Below, in pieces: positions 8,543-16,139 of a stretch of DNA of 64,000 nucleotides. The position numbers were made by a program, and so were the translations under genes. The notes below the pieces were generated by a model, which was not told where the DNA came from, searched no databases, and saw only the letters and a list, made by a program, of their open reading frames with translations. How positions within the stretch are numbered: position 1 is the first letter of the stretch; each line of letters begins with the position of its first letter. The DNA comes from Bradyrhizobium sp. 138. GTDB taxonomy: Bacteria; Pseudomonadota; Alphaproteobacteria; Rhizobiales; Xanthobacteraceae. The stretch is from positions 248,001 through 312,000 of the forward strand of contig NZ_JADPKT010000063.1 in assembly GCF_023074075.1 (NCBI RefSeq). Reading direction: 5' to 3'.

Positions 8543-9358
8543 ATGCGTCTTTCCCTGACAACCTGGAACATCAATTCGGTGCGGCTGCGCATCGATCTGG
8601 TCGCGAAATTCCTCAAGAGCGCGCGGCCGGACGTGCTGTGCCTGCAGGAAACCAAATGTATCGACGATGCCTTCCCGCTGAAGCGCTTCAAGCGGCTCGG
8701 CTATGAGCATGTCGCGCTGAACGGGCAGAAGGGTTATCACGGCGTCGCCGTCGTCTCGAAGATCCCATTCGAGTCGAAGGACATCCGCACATTCTGCGAC
8801 AAGGTGGATTCGCGCCACATCTCGGTGTCGTTCGGCGAGAAGGCCAACATTGCAAAGCCGCTGGTGCTGCATAATTTCTACGTCCCTGCCGGCGGCGACA
8901 TTCCCGATCCCGCGCTGAACGAGAAGTTCGACCACAAGCTTCGTTTCCTCGACGAGATGAAGGCGTGCGAGCCGCTGCATCCGCGTGGAGAGGACCGCCA
9001 CATCCTGGTCGGCGATCTCAATGTCGCCCCGCACGAGAACGACGTGTGGTCGCACAAGCAGCTGCTGAAGGTGGTCTCGCATACGCCTGTCGAAACCGAG
9101 AAGCTGCAGGCCGCGCTCGAAGCCGGCGAATGGGTCGACGTCGCACGCGATCGCATTCCGCTGTCCGAGAAAGTCTATACGTGGTGGAGCTACCGCTCCG
9201 CCGACTGGACCGTCGGCGATCGCGGCCGCAGGCTCGACCACATCTGGGTCTCGCGCGCGCTGAAGGACGCGGTCAGCGATTTCAGGATTCTGCGCGATGC
9301 GCGGAGCTGGGAACGGCCGTCGGACCATGTGCCTGTTACGGTGACGCTGGAGGTGTAA
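8543..9358 (+). CDS. xthA: Exodeoxyribonuclease III (AP endonuclease)
   Basis: Base-excision-repair nuclease of the exonuclease/endonuclease/phosphatase family, 271 residues, usual length. Metal and catalytic motifs are TTWNINS, LQETK (Glu36), VGDLNVAP, RRLDHIW and the terminal SDHVPV (Asp261, His262). The ATG at 8543 opens directly on the conserved MRLSLTTWNINS. Palindromic repeats flank it on both sides, so it is probably transcribed on its own. Confidence 0.96.
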   Translation: MRLSLTTWNINSVRLRIDLVAKFLKSARPDVLCLQETKCIDDAFPLKRFKRLGYEHVALNGQKGYHGVAVVSKIPFESKDIRTFCDKVDSRHISVSFGEKANIAKPLVLHNFYVPAGGDIPDPALNEKFDHKLRFLDEMKACEPLHPRGEDRHILVGDLNVAPHENDVWSHKQLLKVVSHTPVETEKLQAALEAGEWVDVARDRIPLSEKVYTWWSYRSADWTVGDRGRRLDHIWVSRALKDAVSDFRILRDARSWERPSDHVPVTVTLEV

Positions 9359-9363
9359 GGTCC

Positions 9364-9449
9364 GTAGCCCGGATGGAGCGAAGCGCAATCCGGGGCAGTC
9401 TTTCCGCAGGCGAGAATCCCGGATTTCGCTTCGCTCCATCCGGGCTACG
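9364..9449. repeat. Inverted pair of GTAGCCCGGATGGAGCGAAG repeats
   Basis: One copy at 9364-9395 and a second in the opposite orientation at 9418-9449 (ending CATCCGGGCTACG). Together they can fold into a long hairpin. The pair lies between the convergent xthA and the cyclic-nucleotide-binding gene, where it may act as a two-way terminator. It is a different family from the GTGGGCA repeats. Confidence 0.8.
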
Positions 9450-9461
9450 AGGCTACGGGCC

Positions 9462-9905
9462 TCAGCTCGTCAGCTTCGCACCCGCCATCAAAATGTCGCT
9501 GGCAATCTGGCTGGAGCGCACCGCGAATTCGTCGCGCAGGCGCACGGCCGCAGCCGGGTCACTCTCGAGCACGCGCTGGAACAGGCTGCGGGCGACGCGG
9601 ATGACGGAGGAGTGCTCCAGCGCGATCGCGCTCGACGGCCGCTTCATCGGCACCACCAGCGCAAGCTCGCCGATCAACGCGCCGGGACCTGCGATCATTT
9701 CGGCGCCGGCGCCGTCATCGACCCGGAAGGCGCCGCGTTGGACCACGAAGCCGGCATCGGCATCGTCGCCAAGATTGAACAGGATGTCGCCGCGGACGAA
9801 GTTGCGCTGCTCGGAGCCGATCGCCAGCATGCGCAACGAGGCGTCTCCCAACAGGCGCAATGTCGGGACACGCTCGAGAAGCGCTACGTCGTCGTCGATT
9901 GACAT
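9462..9905 (-). CDS. Single-domain cyclic nucleotide-binding protein
   Basis: A 147-residue protein covering one cNMP-binding (Crp N-terminal) beta-barrel and a short helix, with no DNA-binding domain. Visible landmarks are FVRGDILFNLGDDADAGFVVQRGAF and the phosphate-binding-cassette region PGALIGELALV, which keeps Gly-Glu-Leu but is followed by VVPMKRPSSAIA rather than a fully standard RxxTxxA. Ligand and partner are unknown. It lies 58 bases downstream of the response-regulator gene on the same strand, so a joint signalling unit is plausible. Its stop faces the palindromic pair. Confidence 0.8.
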   Translation of the reverse strand: MSIDDDVALLERVPTLRLLGDASLRMLAIGSEQRNFVRGDILFNLGDDADAGFVVQRGAFRVDDGAGAEMIAGPGALIGELALVVPMKRPSSAIALEHSSVIRVARSLFQRVLESDPAAAVRLRDEFAVRSSQIASDILMAGAKLTS

Positions 9906-9963
9906 TCAGATCCGAGGCTCAAGGGCATGCGATCTAAAACGATTCGCACGCCCTTCAAGCGTA

Positions 9964-10650
9964 TCACGGCACCAGCTTGTAGCCACCGGCTTCCGTGACC
10001 AGGATTTCCGGGTTGGCGGCGTCCTTCTCGATCTTCTGGCGCAGGCGGTAGATGTGGGTTTCCAGCGTATGGGTGGTGACGCCGGAATTATACCCCCAGA
10101 CCTCCTGGAGCAGGGTCTCGCGCGAGACCGGCATCTGGCCGGCGCGGTAGAGGAAGCGGAGGATGGCGGTTTCCTTCTCGGTGAGCCGCACCTTGCGCGC
10201 ATTGGCGGCGGTCAGCATCTTGGAGCCGGGCCGGAAGGAGTAGGGGCCGACCGAGAACACCGCGTCCTCGCTGGCCTCGTGCTGGCGGAGCTGGGCGCGG
10301 ATACGGGCCAAGAGGACGGCGAAGCGGAAGGGCTTTGCCACATAGTCGTTGGCGCCGGATTCCAGCCCCAAAATCGTGTCGGAATCGGTGTCGTGCCCGG
10401 TCAGCATGATGATCGGGGCCTTGAATCCGCCCTTGCGCAGGGAGCGGACCACCTCGCGGCCGTCGGTGTCGGGCAGGCCGACATCCATCAGGACGAGATC
10501 GGGGGCATTGGCCTTCGCGGCGCTCGCGCCTTTGGCGCCGGTATCGACGGCGGAAGCTTCGAACTCTTCGTGTAGCGATAATTGCTCCACCAACGTGTCG
10601 CGCAGATCGGTATCGTCATCCACGATCAGGATCTTGCGGGCATTGGCCAT
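9964..10650 (-). CDS. OmpR/PhoB-family response regulator
   Basis: A 228-residue two-domain regulator. The receiver has the acidic pair at DDD 11-13, phosphoacceptor Asp56 (LVLMDVGLP), Thr84 and Lys106 (AKPF). The C-terminal winged helix contains VRLTEKETAILRFLY and TLETHIYRLRQKIE. No histidine kinase gene is adjacent, so the cognate kinase is unknown. An AAGGA about nine bases upstream supports the ATG at 10650. The leader upstream (10651-10760) has an unusual CAACAATAACAAC-like low-complexity stretch on the coding strand. Confidence 0.93.
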   Translation of the reverse strand: MANARKILIVDDDTDLRDTLVEQLSLHEEFEASAVDTGAKGASAAKANAPDLVLMDVGLPDTDGREVVRSLRKGGFKAPIIMLTGHDTDSDTILGLESGANDYVAKPFRFAVLLARIRAQLRQHEASEDAVFSVGPYSFRPGSKMLTAANARKVRLTEKETAILRFLYRAGQMPVSRETLLQEVWGYNSGVTTHTLETHIYRLRQKIEKDAANPEILVTEAGGYKLVP

Positions 10651-10887
10651 AGGGGGTCATCCTTTTGGGGGTCCGACTCGGCGCGCATCCATGCTGCACC
10701 CAGCCGTGAGGGAAGTTTAGGGGGTCGCTGTTGTTATTGTTGTTCGTGTTGAAGTAGTGGGCTGTCACCGATTCACAAGCCAGAACCACTCTAACCCAGA
10801 ATAGCAGGGCACTTTGATGAATGTCCTGTAATGAATTCGACATCGCATTTTCACATGAAAAACAAAGCAACGTCAGTTGGTTACACC

Positions 10888-11424
10888 ATGAATCGAAGCG
10901 CCAGGCCGCTCTCCGCGATCCGCGTTAAGCCTGCAGCCGGCAATCCGCGCCGAGGCTGGCTGACGGCGGGATCGCTGACCATACCGGTCGCGCTGGGGCG
11001 TGGCGGCATCCTGGCCAACAAGCGCGAGGGCGACGGCGGCACCCCCAGGGGCAGCTTCCGTCCCAGGCGGTTGTGGTGGCGGGGCGACCGGCACAGTCGT
11101 CCCAAGAGCTTCTTGCCGGCCCGGATCATCACCGCAGCGGACGCTTGGTGCGAGGATCCCAGCGATCGCCATTACAATCAGGGAATCCGGCTCGGCGAGG
11201 GGCAGGGCGGTGACCGGCTCAAACGCGCCGACCATCTCTATGACTTCATCATCGAGATCGACCACAACACGCGGCCACGGATCGCCGGCCGTGGCAGCGC
11301 GGTATTTTTGCACCTGGCTCGCGACAATTTCGGCCCGACCGCAGGCTGCGTCTCCATGACGAAATCTGCGATGCTGCAATTGCTGCGGCGATTGGGACCA
11401 AGAACAAAAATCATCATCGGGTGA
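10888..11424 (+). CDS. L,D-transpeptidase family (YkuD) protein
   Basis: About 178 residues with the YkuD catalytic signature H-L-A-R-D-N-F-G-P-T-A-G-C-V-S-M near the C-terminus, which supplies the catalytic His and Cys. Such enzymes make 3-3 peptidoglycan cross-links or attach proteins to the wall. The N-terminal part (GSLTIPVALGRGGILANKREGDGGTPRG) matches the compact one-domain subgroup without LysM. I see no clear signal peptide from the ATG at 10888; starts at 10831 or 10855 are possible and no ribosome-binding site decides. The hydratase gene follows after six bases. Confidence 0.8.
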   Translation: MNRSARPLSAIRVKPAAGNPRRGWLTAGSLTIPVALGRGGILANKREGDGGTPRGSFRPRRLWWRGDRHSRPKSFLPARIITAADAWCEDPSDRHYNQGIRLGEGQGGDRLKRADHLYDFIIEIDHNTRPRIAGRGSAVFLHLARDNFGPTAGCVSMTKSAMLQLLRRLGPRTKIIIG

Positions 11425-11430
11425 GGATAC

Positions 11431-12216
11431 ATGCTCGACAGGGATCAGATCGCGGCCGCATCGCGCGTCCTCGTTCAACATTGGCGCGACGGCTCCAAGC
11501 TTGACGCGCTGGAGACGCGCTTGCGGCCGCAGAGCCGCGCTGAGGGCTACGCCATCCAGGCTGCGCTCGAAACCCAGTCGTTTGGAAAACTGTTCGGCTG
11601 GAAGATCGCGGCCACCAGCGTATCAGGACAGAAGCACATCAATGTCGCGGGGCCGCTGGCCGGCCGCATCCTGAGCGACACCGTGATCGCAGACGGCGGC
11701 ACCGCCGCGATGAAGGGCAACGAGATGCGCGTCGGCGAGCCGGAATTCGCCTTCCGCATGGGACGCGACCTGCCGCCGCGCGCGGCGCCGTATACGGTCG
11801 ACGAGGTGCTGGCCGCCGTCGACAGCTTCCATCCCGCGATCGAGATTCCCGATTCGCGCTTTACCGATTTCGCCAATGCCGGCGAGGCGCAGCTCATCGC
11901 CGACAATGCTTGCGCGCATCTGTTCGTGCTGGGCGCGGCGACGGCTGCGAACTGGCGCGCGATGGATCTCGTCGAGGAGCGGCCAGCGATCACGCTGCGC
12001 GGCGAGCGCTATATCGGCCACGGCAAGAACGTGCTCGGCGATCCCCGCGTTGCGCTGGCCTGGCTTGCCAATGAGCTACGCGGGCTCGGCATCACCTTGC
12101 GGGCAGGGGAGGTCGTGACAACAGGCACGTGTCATCCGCCGCTGCCGATCCAGGCCGGCGATCAGTTTGCGGTGGATTTTGGTGTGTTGGGGAAGGTGTC
12201 GGTGGGGTTCGTGTAG
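11431..12216 (+). CDS. 2-keto-4-pentenoate hydratase / fumarylacetoacetase-fold protein
   Basis: A 261-residue enzyme of the MhpD-like branch, which hydrates 2-oxopent-4-enoate-type intermediates in aromatic meta-cleavage pathways or decarboxylates oxo-acids. Visible features are GWKIAATS, the metal-ligand region VGEPEFAFRM, AIEIPDSRF and the C-terminal VVTTGTCHPPLPIQAGDQFAVDFG followed by VSVGF. GAGG six bases before the ATG supports the start. No other aromatic-catabolism genes are near, so the substrate cannot be named. It appears to be coupled to the L,D-transpeptidase gene in front. Confidence 0.82.
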   Translation: MLDRDQIAAASRVLVQHWRDGSKLDALETRLRPQSRAEGYAIQAALETQSFGKLFGWKIAATSVSGQKHINVAGPLAGRILSDTVIADGGTAAMKGNEMRVGEPEFAFRMGRDLPPRAAPYTVDEVLAAVDSFHPAIEIPDSRFTDFANAGEAQLIADNACAHLFVLGAATAANWRAMDLVEERPAITLRGERYIGHGKNVLGDPRVALAWLANELRGLGITLRAGEVVTTGTCHPPLPIQAGDQFAVDFGVLGKVSVGFV

Positions 12217-12259
12217 GCGCAACCACTCCGCTGTCATTCCGAGCCCATCTCCCTCAGCG

Positions 12260-12339
12260 CGTCATTGCGAGCGCAGCGAAGCAATCCAGACTGCCTCAAC
12301 GGAAAGATTCTGGATTGCTTCGCTGCGCTCGCAATGACG
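12260..12339. repeat. Long perfect palindrome with 31-base arms (CGTCATTGCGAGCGCAGCG family)
   Basis: Arms at 12260-12290 and 12309-12339 are exact complements with an 18-base loop. It separates two convergent genes and probably ends transcription of both. A second, imperfect copy of the family is at 25674-25761. Confidence 0.9.
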
Positions 12340-12381
12340 AAATAGAGAGCTCGCGTAACTCCCGATCCTCGCCAACGCCTA

Positions 12382-13071
12382 TCACCTGTGTCCGAAGATC
12401 GCGCTGCCTACGCGCACATGGGTGGCACCTAACATGATGGCGTTGGCAAAATCCGCGCTCATGCCCATCGAGAGATTCGTCAATCCATTGCGCGCGGCGA
12501 TCTTGGCGGTGAGAGCAAAGTGCGCCGCCGGTGGTTCGTCGACCGGCGGGATGCACATCAATCCGGAGATCGTCAGACCATAGGTGTCGCGGCAGCTGGC
12601 GAGGAAGGCGTCGGCCTCGCCGGGCGCGACGCCGGCCTTCTGCGGCTCCTCGCCGGTGTTGATCTGGACGAAGAGCTGCGGATGCTTGTTCTGGGATTCG
12701 ATTTCCTTGGCTAACGCTTGGCAAATGCTCGGACGGTCGACCGAATGGATCGCATCGAACAACGCGACCGCCTCTTTCGCCTTGTTGGATTGCAGCGGGC
12801 CGATCAGATGCAGCGCGATGCCAGAGTAAACAGACGTTAACGCGGGCCACTTGCTCTTGGCCTCCTGCACCCGATTCTCGCCGAATACACGCTGTCCGGC
12901 GGTGATCACCGGCGTGATGGCATCCGCGGCGAAAGTCTTGGATACCGCGATCAGCGTCACGGAGGCGCGGTCGCGCTGCGCATCCTTGCAGGCGCGTGCA
13001 ATTTCGGCTTCGACCGCGGCGAGCGCGTTTGGTGAATGGCCGGTTACCGGCGCGGCATTGGCTTCTGTCAT
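12382..13071 (-). CDS. YggS/PROSC-type PLP homeostasis protein
   Basis: A 229-residue alanine-racemase-fold protein that binds pyridoxal phosphate but has no known catalytic activity; it buffers PLP and affects amino-acid pools. The PLP lysine is K45 in LIAVSKTF. Further marks are FGENRVQEA, LHLIGPLQSNK, QINTGEEPQKAG, GLMCIPP, LSMGMSADF and the phosphate-binding VRVGSAIFG. Length is standard. It is convergent with the hydratase gene across the long palindrome and divergent from the first diguanylate cyclase. Confidence 0.94.
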   Translation of the reverse strand: MTEANAAPVTGHSPNALAAVEAEIARACKDAQRDRASVTLIAVSKTFAADAITPVITAGQRVFGENRVQEAKSKWPALTSVYSGIALHLIGPLQSNKAKEAVALFDAIHSVDRPSICQALAKEIESQNKHPQLFVQINTGEEPQKAGVAPGEADAFLASCRDTYGLTISGLMCIPPVDEPPAAHFALTAKIAARNGLTNLSMGMSADFANAIMLGATHVRVGSAIFGHR

Positions 13072-13180
13072 GGCGTCGTTTGGTTGTGCTCGTAACCGGA
13101 GGTAAGTCCAATTTTACCGAGTTCAAGCAAGAGTTTTTGAACCCTTCGCTTTACCTTGGCCCGCGGGGTGGGTAGCGAAG

Positions 13181-14878
13181 ATGGCAAGCATCAGTCTCAA
13201 CCGCAAGCGAGCGAAACTCAAGCAGGTTGTCGGAATCCGGGCGCGGCTCGCGTTGCTCGCGGTGATTCTGGTGGCGCCCTTGATGCTCGAGCGCATCCGT
13301 TCGCTCGAAGACACCCGCGCCCGGCAGATCGCGCAGGCCACGGTTGAATTCACGACCGTCGCAAGGCACAGCGCCGACGCGCAGCGCGAGGTGATTTCGT
13401 CGGTCGAAACCATCCTGAAATCGGAAGCTTTCATCCGCGCCTCCGCCGGCGGCGTCAGCAAGAGCTGCGACGTGCTGCGCGCGAGTCTGCCGTCGAACCT
13501 GCCCTGGATCCGCACGCTTTTGATCGCCGGCCAGGACGGACGCATTCAATGCGCCACCAACAACATGTATGTCGGCCTCGATCTCAGTGACCGGCCCTAC
13601 TTCCAGCAGGCCCAGGAAACCGGCCGCTTCGTACTGAGCGACTTCATCATGTCGCGGCCGGTGCCGACGCCGACCGTGATGGCGGTCTACCCGGTGTCCG
13701 CCTTCAGCGGCGTGCCCGATGCCGTCGTGCTCGCCACGGTCAATCTCGACTGGATGTCGAAGGTGATGAGCAATCTGGGCGGCCGCGCCGGCATCACCGC
13801 CGTGCTGGTCGACAGCGCGGGCACCGTGCTCGCCGCCCCCGCCGATCAGCACAGCGCGGTCGGCCGGCCCCTCGACAATTTGCCGTTGATGTCCGCGATC
13901 GCCGACCGTGCGCTACGGTCTGACCAGGATGAGGGCTCGCTGTCTTTCCTCGCCGCCGACGGCTCCCGCCGCGCGGTCAGCTACATCCGCATCGCGGGCA
14001 CCAATGCCCGCCTGATCGCCAGCATCGACGAAGACAAGGTGTCCGCGGCGGTCAGCCGCGACATTCGCACCGCCTATCTTCAGCTCGCTTTCGTCGTCGT
14101 GTTCGTCCTGCTCGGCGCGCTGATTGCCGCCGAGAAACTTGTCATCAAGCCGATCGAGATGCTCGTCGACATGGCCAAGCGTCTCGGCGAGGGCGATCTG
14201 TCGGCCCGCGCGGCGCGCAATCGCCTGCCGGCCGAGTTCGTGCCGCTGGCCCGCGCGTTCAACGCGATGGCCGCGCAGCTGAGCCAGCGCGAGCGCGAGC
14301 TGATCGCGAGCAACGACCGCCTGACGGTGATGGCCTCGATCGACATGCTCTCGGGGCTCGCCAACCGGCGCGGCTTCCAGAGCCGGCTCGACTTCGAATG
14401 GATGCGCGCGCAGCAATATGGCAGCGACCTCGCGCTGCTGATGATCGATGTCGATCATTTCAAGCTGTTCAACGACACCTATGGCCATCTCGAAGGCGAT
14501 TCCTGCCTGACCAGGCTCGGCGAATCCCTGTCCGGCATTGCCGCCGACAACATGGGCTTCGCGGCACGCTACGGCGGCGAGGAATTCTGCCTTTTGCTGC
14601 CGAACACCGACGTGACGCGCGCCGTCGAAATCGGCGAGCAGGTGCGCGCAGCCGTGCTGAAGCTCTGCCTGCCGCACATCACGTCGGCCCATATGATCGT
14701 CACGGTCTCGATCGGCGTTGCCGCCACGAAGCCCAACGAGAGCTTGCGTCCGGGCGACCTGATCGAAGCCGCCGACGCCGCGCTCTACGCCGCAAAACAC
14801 CGCGGCCGCAACAACGTCGTCGAGCACGGCATCCTGGTGATCGACCACGGCGCGGCCGAGATCGCGATGGCGGGCTAG
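13181..14878 (+). CDS. Membrane diguanylate cyclase with periplasmic sensor, HAMP and GGDEF domains
   Basis: A 565-residue enzyme predicted to make c-di-GMP. Order: membrane helix (about 22-40), large periplasmic double-PAS/Cache-like sensor (about 45-290), second membrane helix (about 300-322), HAMP (KPIEMLVDMAKRLGEGDLSARA), then GGDEF with DVDHFKLFNDTYGH and an intact GGEEF at 465-469. The allosteric I-site RxxD expected just before the active loop is replaced by DNMG, so product inhibition through that site should be absent. Its stop codon overlaps that of the next gene in a shared CTAG. Confidence 0.93.
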   Translation: MASISLNRKRAKLKQVVGIRARLALLAVILVAPLMLERIRSLEDTRARQIAQATVEFTTVARHSADAQREVISSVETILKSEAFIRASAGGVSKSCDVLRASLPSNLPWIRTLLIAGQDGRIQCATNNMYVGLDLSDRPYFQQAQETGRFVLSDFIMSRPVPTPTVMAVYPVSAFSGVPDAVVLATVNLDWMSKVMSNLGGRAGITAVLVDSAGTVLAAPADQHSAVGRPLDNLPLMSAIADRALRSDQDEGSLSFLAADGSRRAVSYIRIAGTNARLIASIDEDKVSAAVSRDIRTAYLQLAFVVVFVLLGALIAAEKLVIKPIEMLVDMAKRLGEGDLSARAARNRLPAEFVPLARAFNAMAAQLSQRERELIASNDRLTVMASIDMLSGLANRRGFQSRLDFEWMRAQQYGSDLALLMIDVDHFKLFNDTYGHLEGDSCLTRLGESLSGIAADNMGFAARYGGEEFCLLLPNTDVTRAVEIGEQVRAAVLKLCLPHITSAHMIVTVSIGVAATKPNESLRPGDLIEAADAALYAAKHRGRNNVVEHGILVIDHGAAEIAMAG

Positions 14879-15927
14879 ACCGCCGCAATCTCCCGATCGA
14901 GCTCCGTCTCGGCAACCACGCGATTGCGGCCGTTTCTTTTCGCCAGATAGAGCGCGCGGTCGCAGCGTTCGACCAGGTCGCCCATGGCCTCTCCCGGCTG
15001 AAACTGCGCAGCACCGATCGAAACCGTGATGGAGGGAAGCGTTTCGCCGGTCGAACGGCGGGTAATCTGGCACTCGGCGATGGAGCGTCGGACACGCTCG
15101 GCGATCACCGCCGCGGCAGAAAGATCGGCACCGGGCAACACGGCGATCAATTCCTCGCCGCCATAGCGCGCCGGCAAATCGACCTCGCGGACCTTGTCAC
15201 GCAGGACCTGGGCCATGAGGCGCAAGACCTGGTCGCCGACGCCATGTCCGAAGCTGTCGTTGAACTTCTTGAAGTGATCGATGTCGAGCATCAGCAGACT
15301 GAGCGGCTCGCCTTGCTCCATCGCGGCGATCTGGGCCTTGCGGAAGAACTCCTCCAGCGCACGGCGATTGGGCAGGCCGGTGAGCGTATCGGTCCTGGCG
15401 CGCTCCTCGGACTTGCTCAGGTTTTCCCTGATAGCCTCGAGCTCTCGCGTCTTGTCCGCGAAGCTTGCCTCGAGCTTGGTTGCGCGACTGGCGGCCTTGG
15501 CAAGCTCGCTCATCAACTGCTGCACGAGCAATTTCGGATCGGAGCCGGCCTGTCCCTGGTCGGCAACATCATGGATCGCCCGCATCTGCGCGTGGTTGTC
15601 GGCAATGGCGGTTGCGAGAAAGACCTGAGCCGCATCCATCACCGAGTGCAGCTGCTGGGAAGCCAAGGAGGCCGCCGAGCCATCGGGCGCGGCGACATAG
15701 GTGGAAAACAGATCCCGGTTGACGTTCGCGTCGAACTTGCACCTGTTGCCGATGAGGATATCGATGGCGCGCTGCAGGTCGCTTGGCACGCCCATCGAAT
15801 AGACGAACCAGACGTTGAAATTATCCGGCGTGGCGGGCACGTGTTGCGCAGCCATGCACTGAACGGCTTTCTGCGCGACGGATGCTGCGTAATCGTAATC
15901 GAGTTCGTCGAAAGCGGTGGCGATCAT
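14875..15927 (-). CDS. Soluble diguanylate cyclase (GGDEF) with helical N-terminus
   Basis: A 350-residue cytoplasmic protein. The N-terminal half (1-175) is helical, without membrane segments, and ends in a likely coiled coil (KLEASFADKTRELEAIRENL). The GGDEF domain has DIDHFKKFNDSFGHGVGD and GGEEL at 256-260, a tolerated variant of GGEEF. The I-site RxxD is present as R247-E-V-D250, at the standard spacing, so feedback inhibition is expected. It is convergent with the membrane cyclase and overlaps it by four bases. No signal-receiving domain is recognised in the N-terminal half. Confidence 0.92.
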   Translation of the reverse strand: MIATAFDELDYDYAASVAQKAVQCMAAQHVPATPDNFNVWFVYSMGVPSDLQRAIDILIGNRCKFDANVNRDLFSTYVAAPDGSAASLASQQLHSVMDAAQVFLATAIADNHAQMRAIHDVADQGQAGSDPKLLVQQLMSELAKAASRATKLEASFADKTRELEAIRENLSKSEERARTDTLTGLPNRRALEEFFRKAQIAAMEQGEPLSLLMLDIDHFKKFNDSFGHGVGDQVLRLMAQVLRDKVREVDLPARYGGEELIAVLPGADLSAAAVIAERVRRSIAECQITRRSTGETLPSITVSIGAAQFQPGEAMGDLVERCDRALYLAKRNGRNRVVAETELDREIAAV

Positions 15928-16139
15928 AGACGCAAGGTCCCGGCCTCAGGTTCCCAACAACTTGGCCCCACAGCCTTAATCACCTCTTGAGATCGAGCCT
16001 CCTCCGTAATGGACCGGAGCCTGGACGTGTGACCGAGGGGATTCCATCGGTTTTCGGCAACCCATTGACCCGTTACGGACTTTTATGGCCTAGTCCGCCG
16101 TCTTGAGACGGCCGAACCCACGAAAACCCGAACGATTCC

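Noticed and set aside
15976..15990. CtrA-like TTAATCACCTCTTGA upstream of the soluble cyclase
   Set aside because: One half-site is altered and the trailing C is missing; with short motifs this is within chance expectation.
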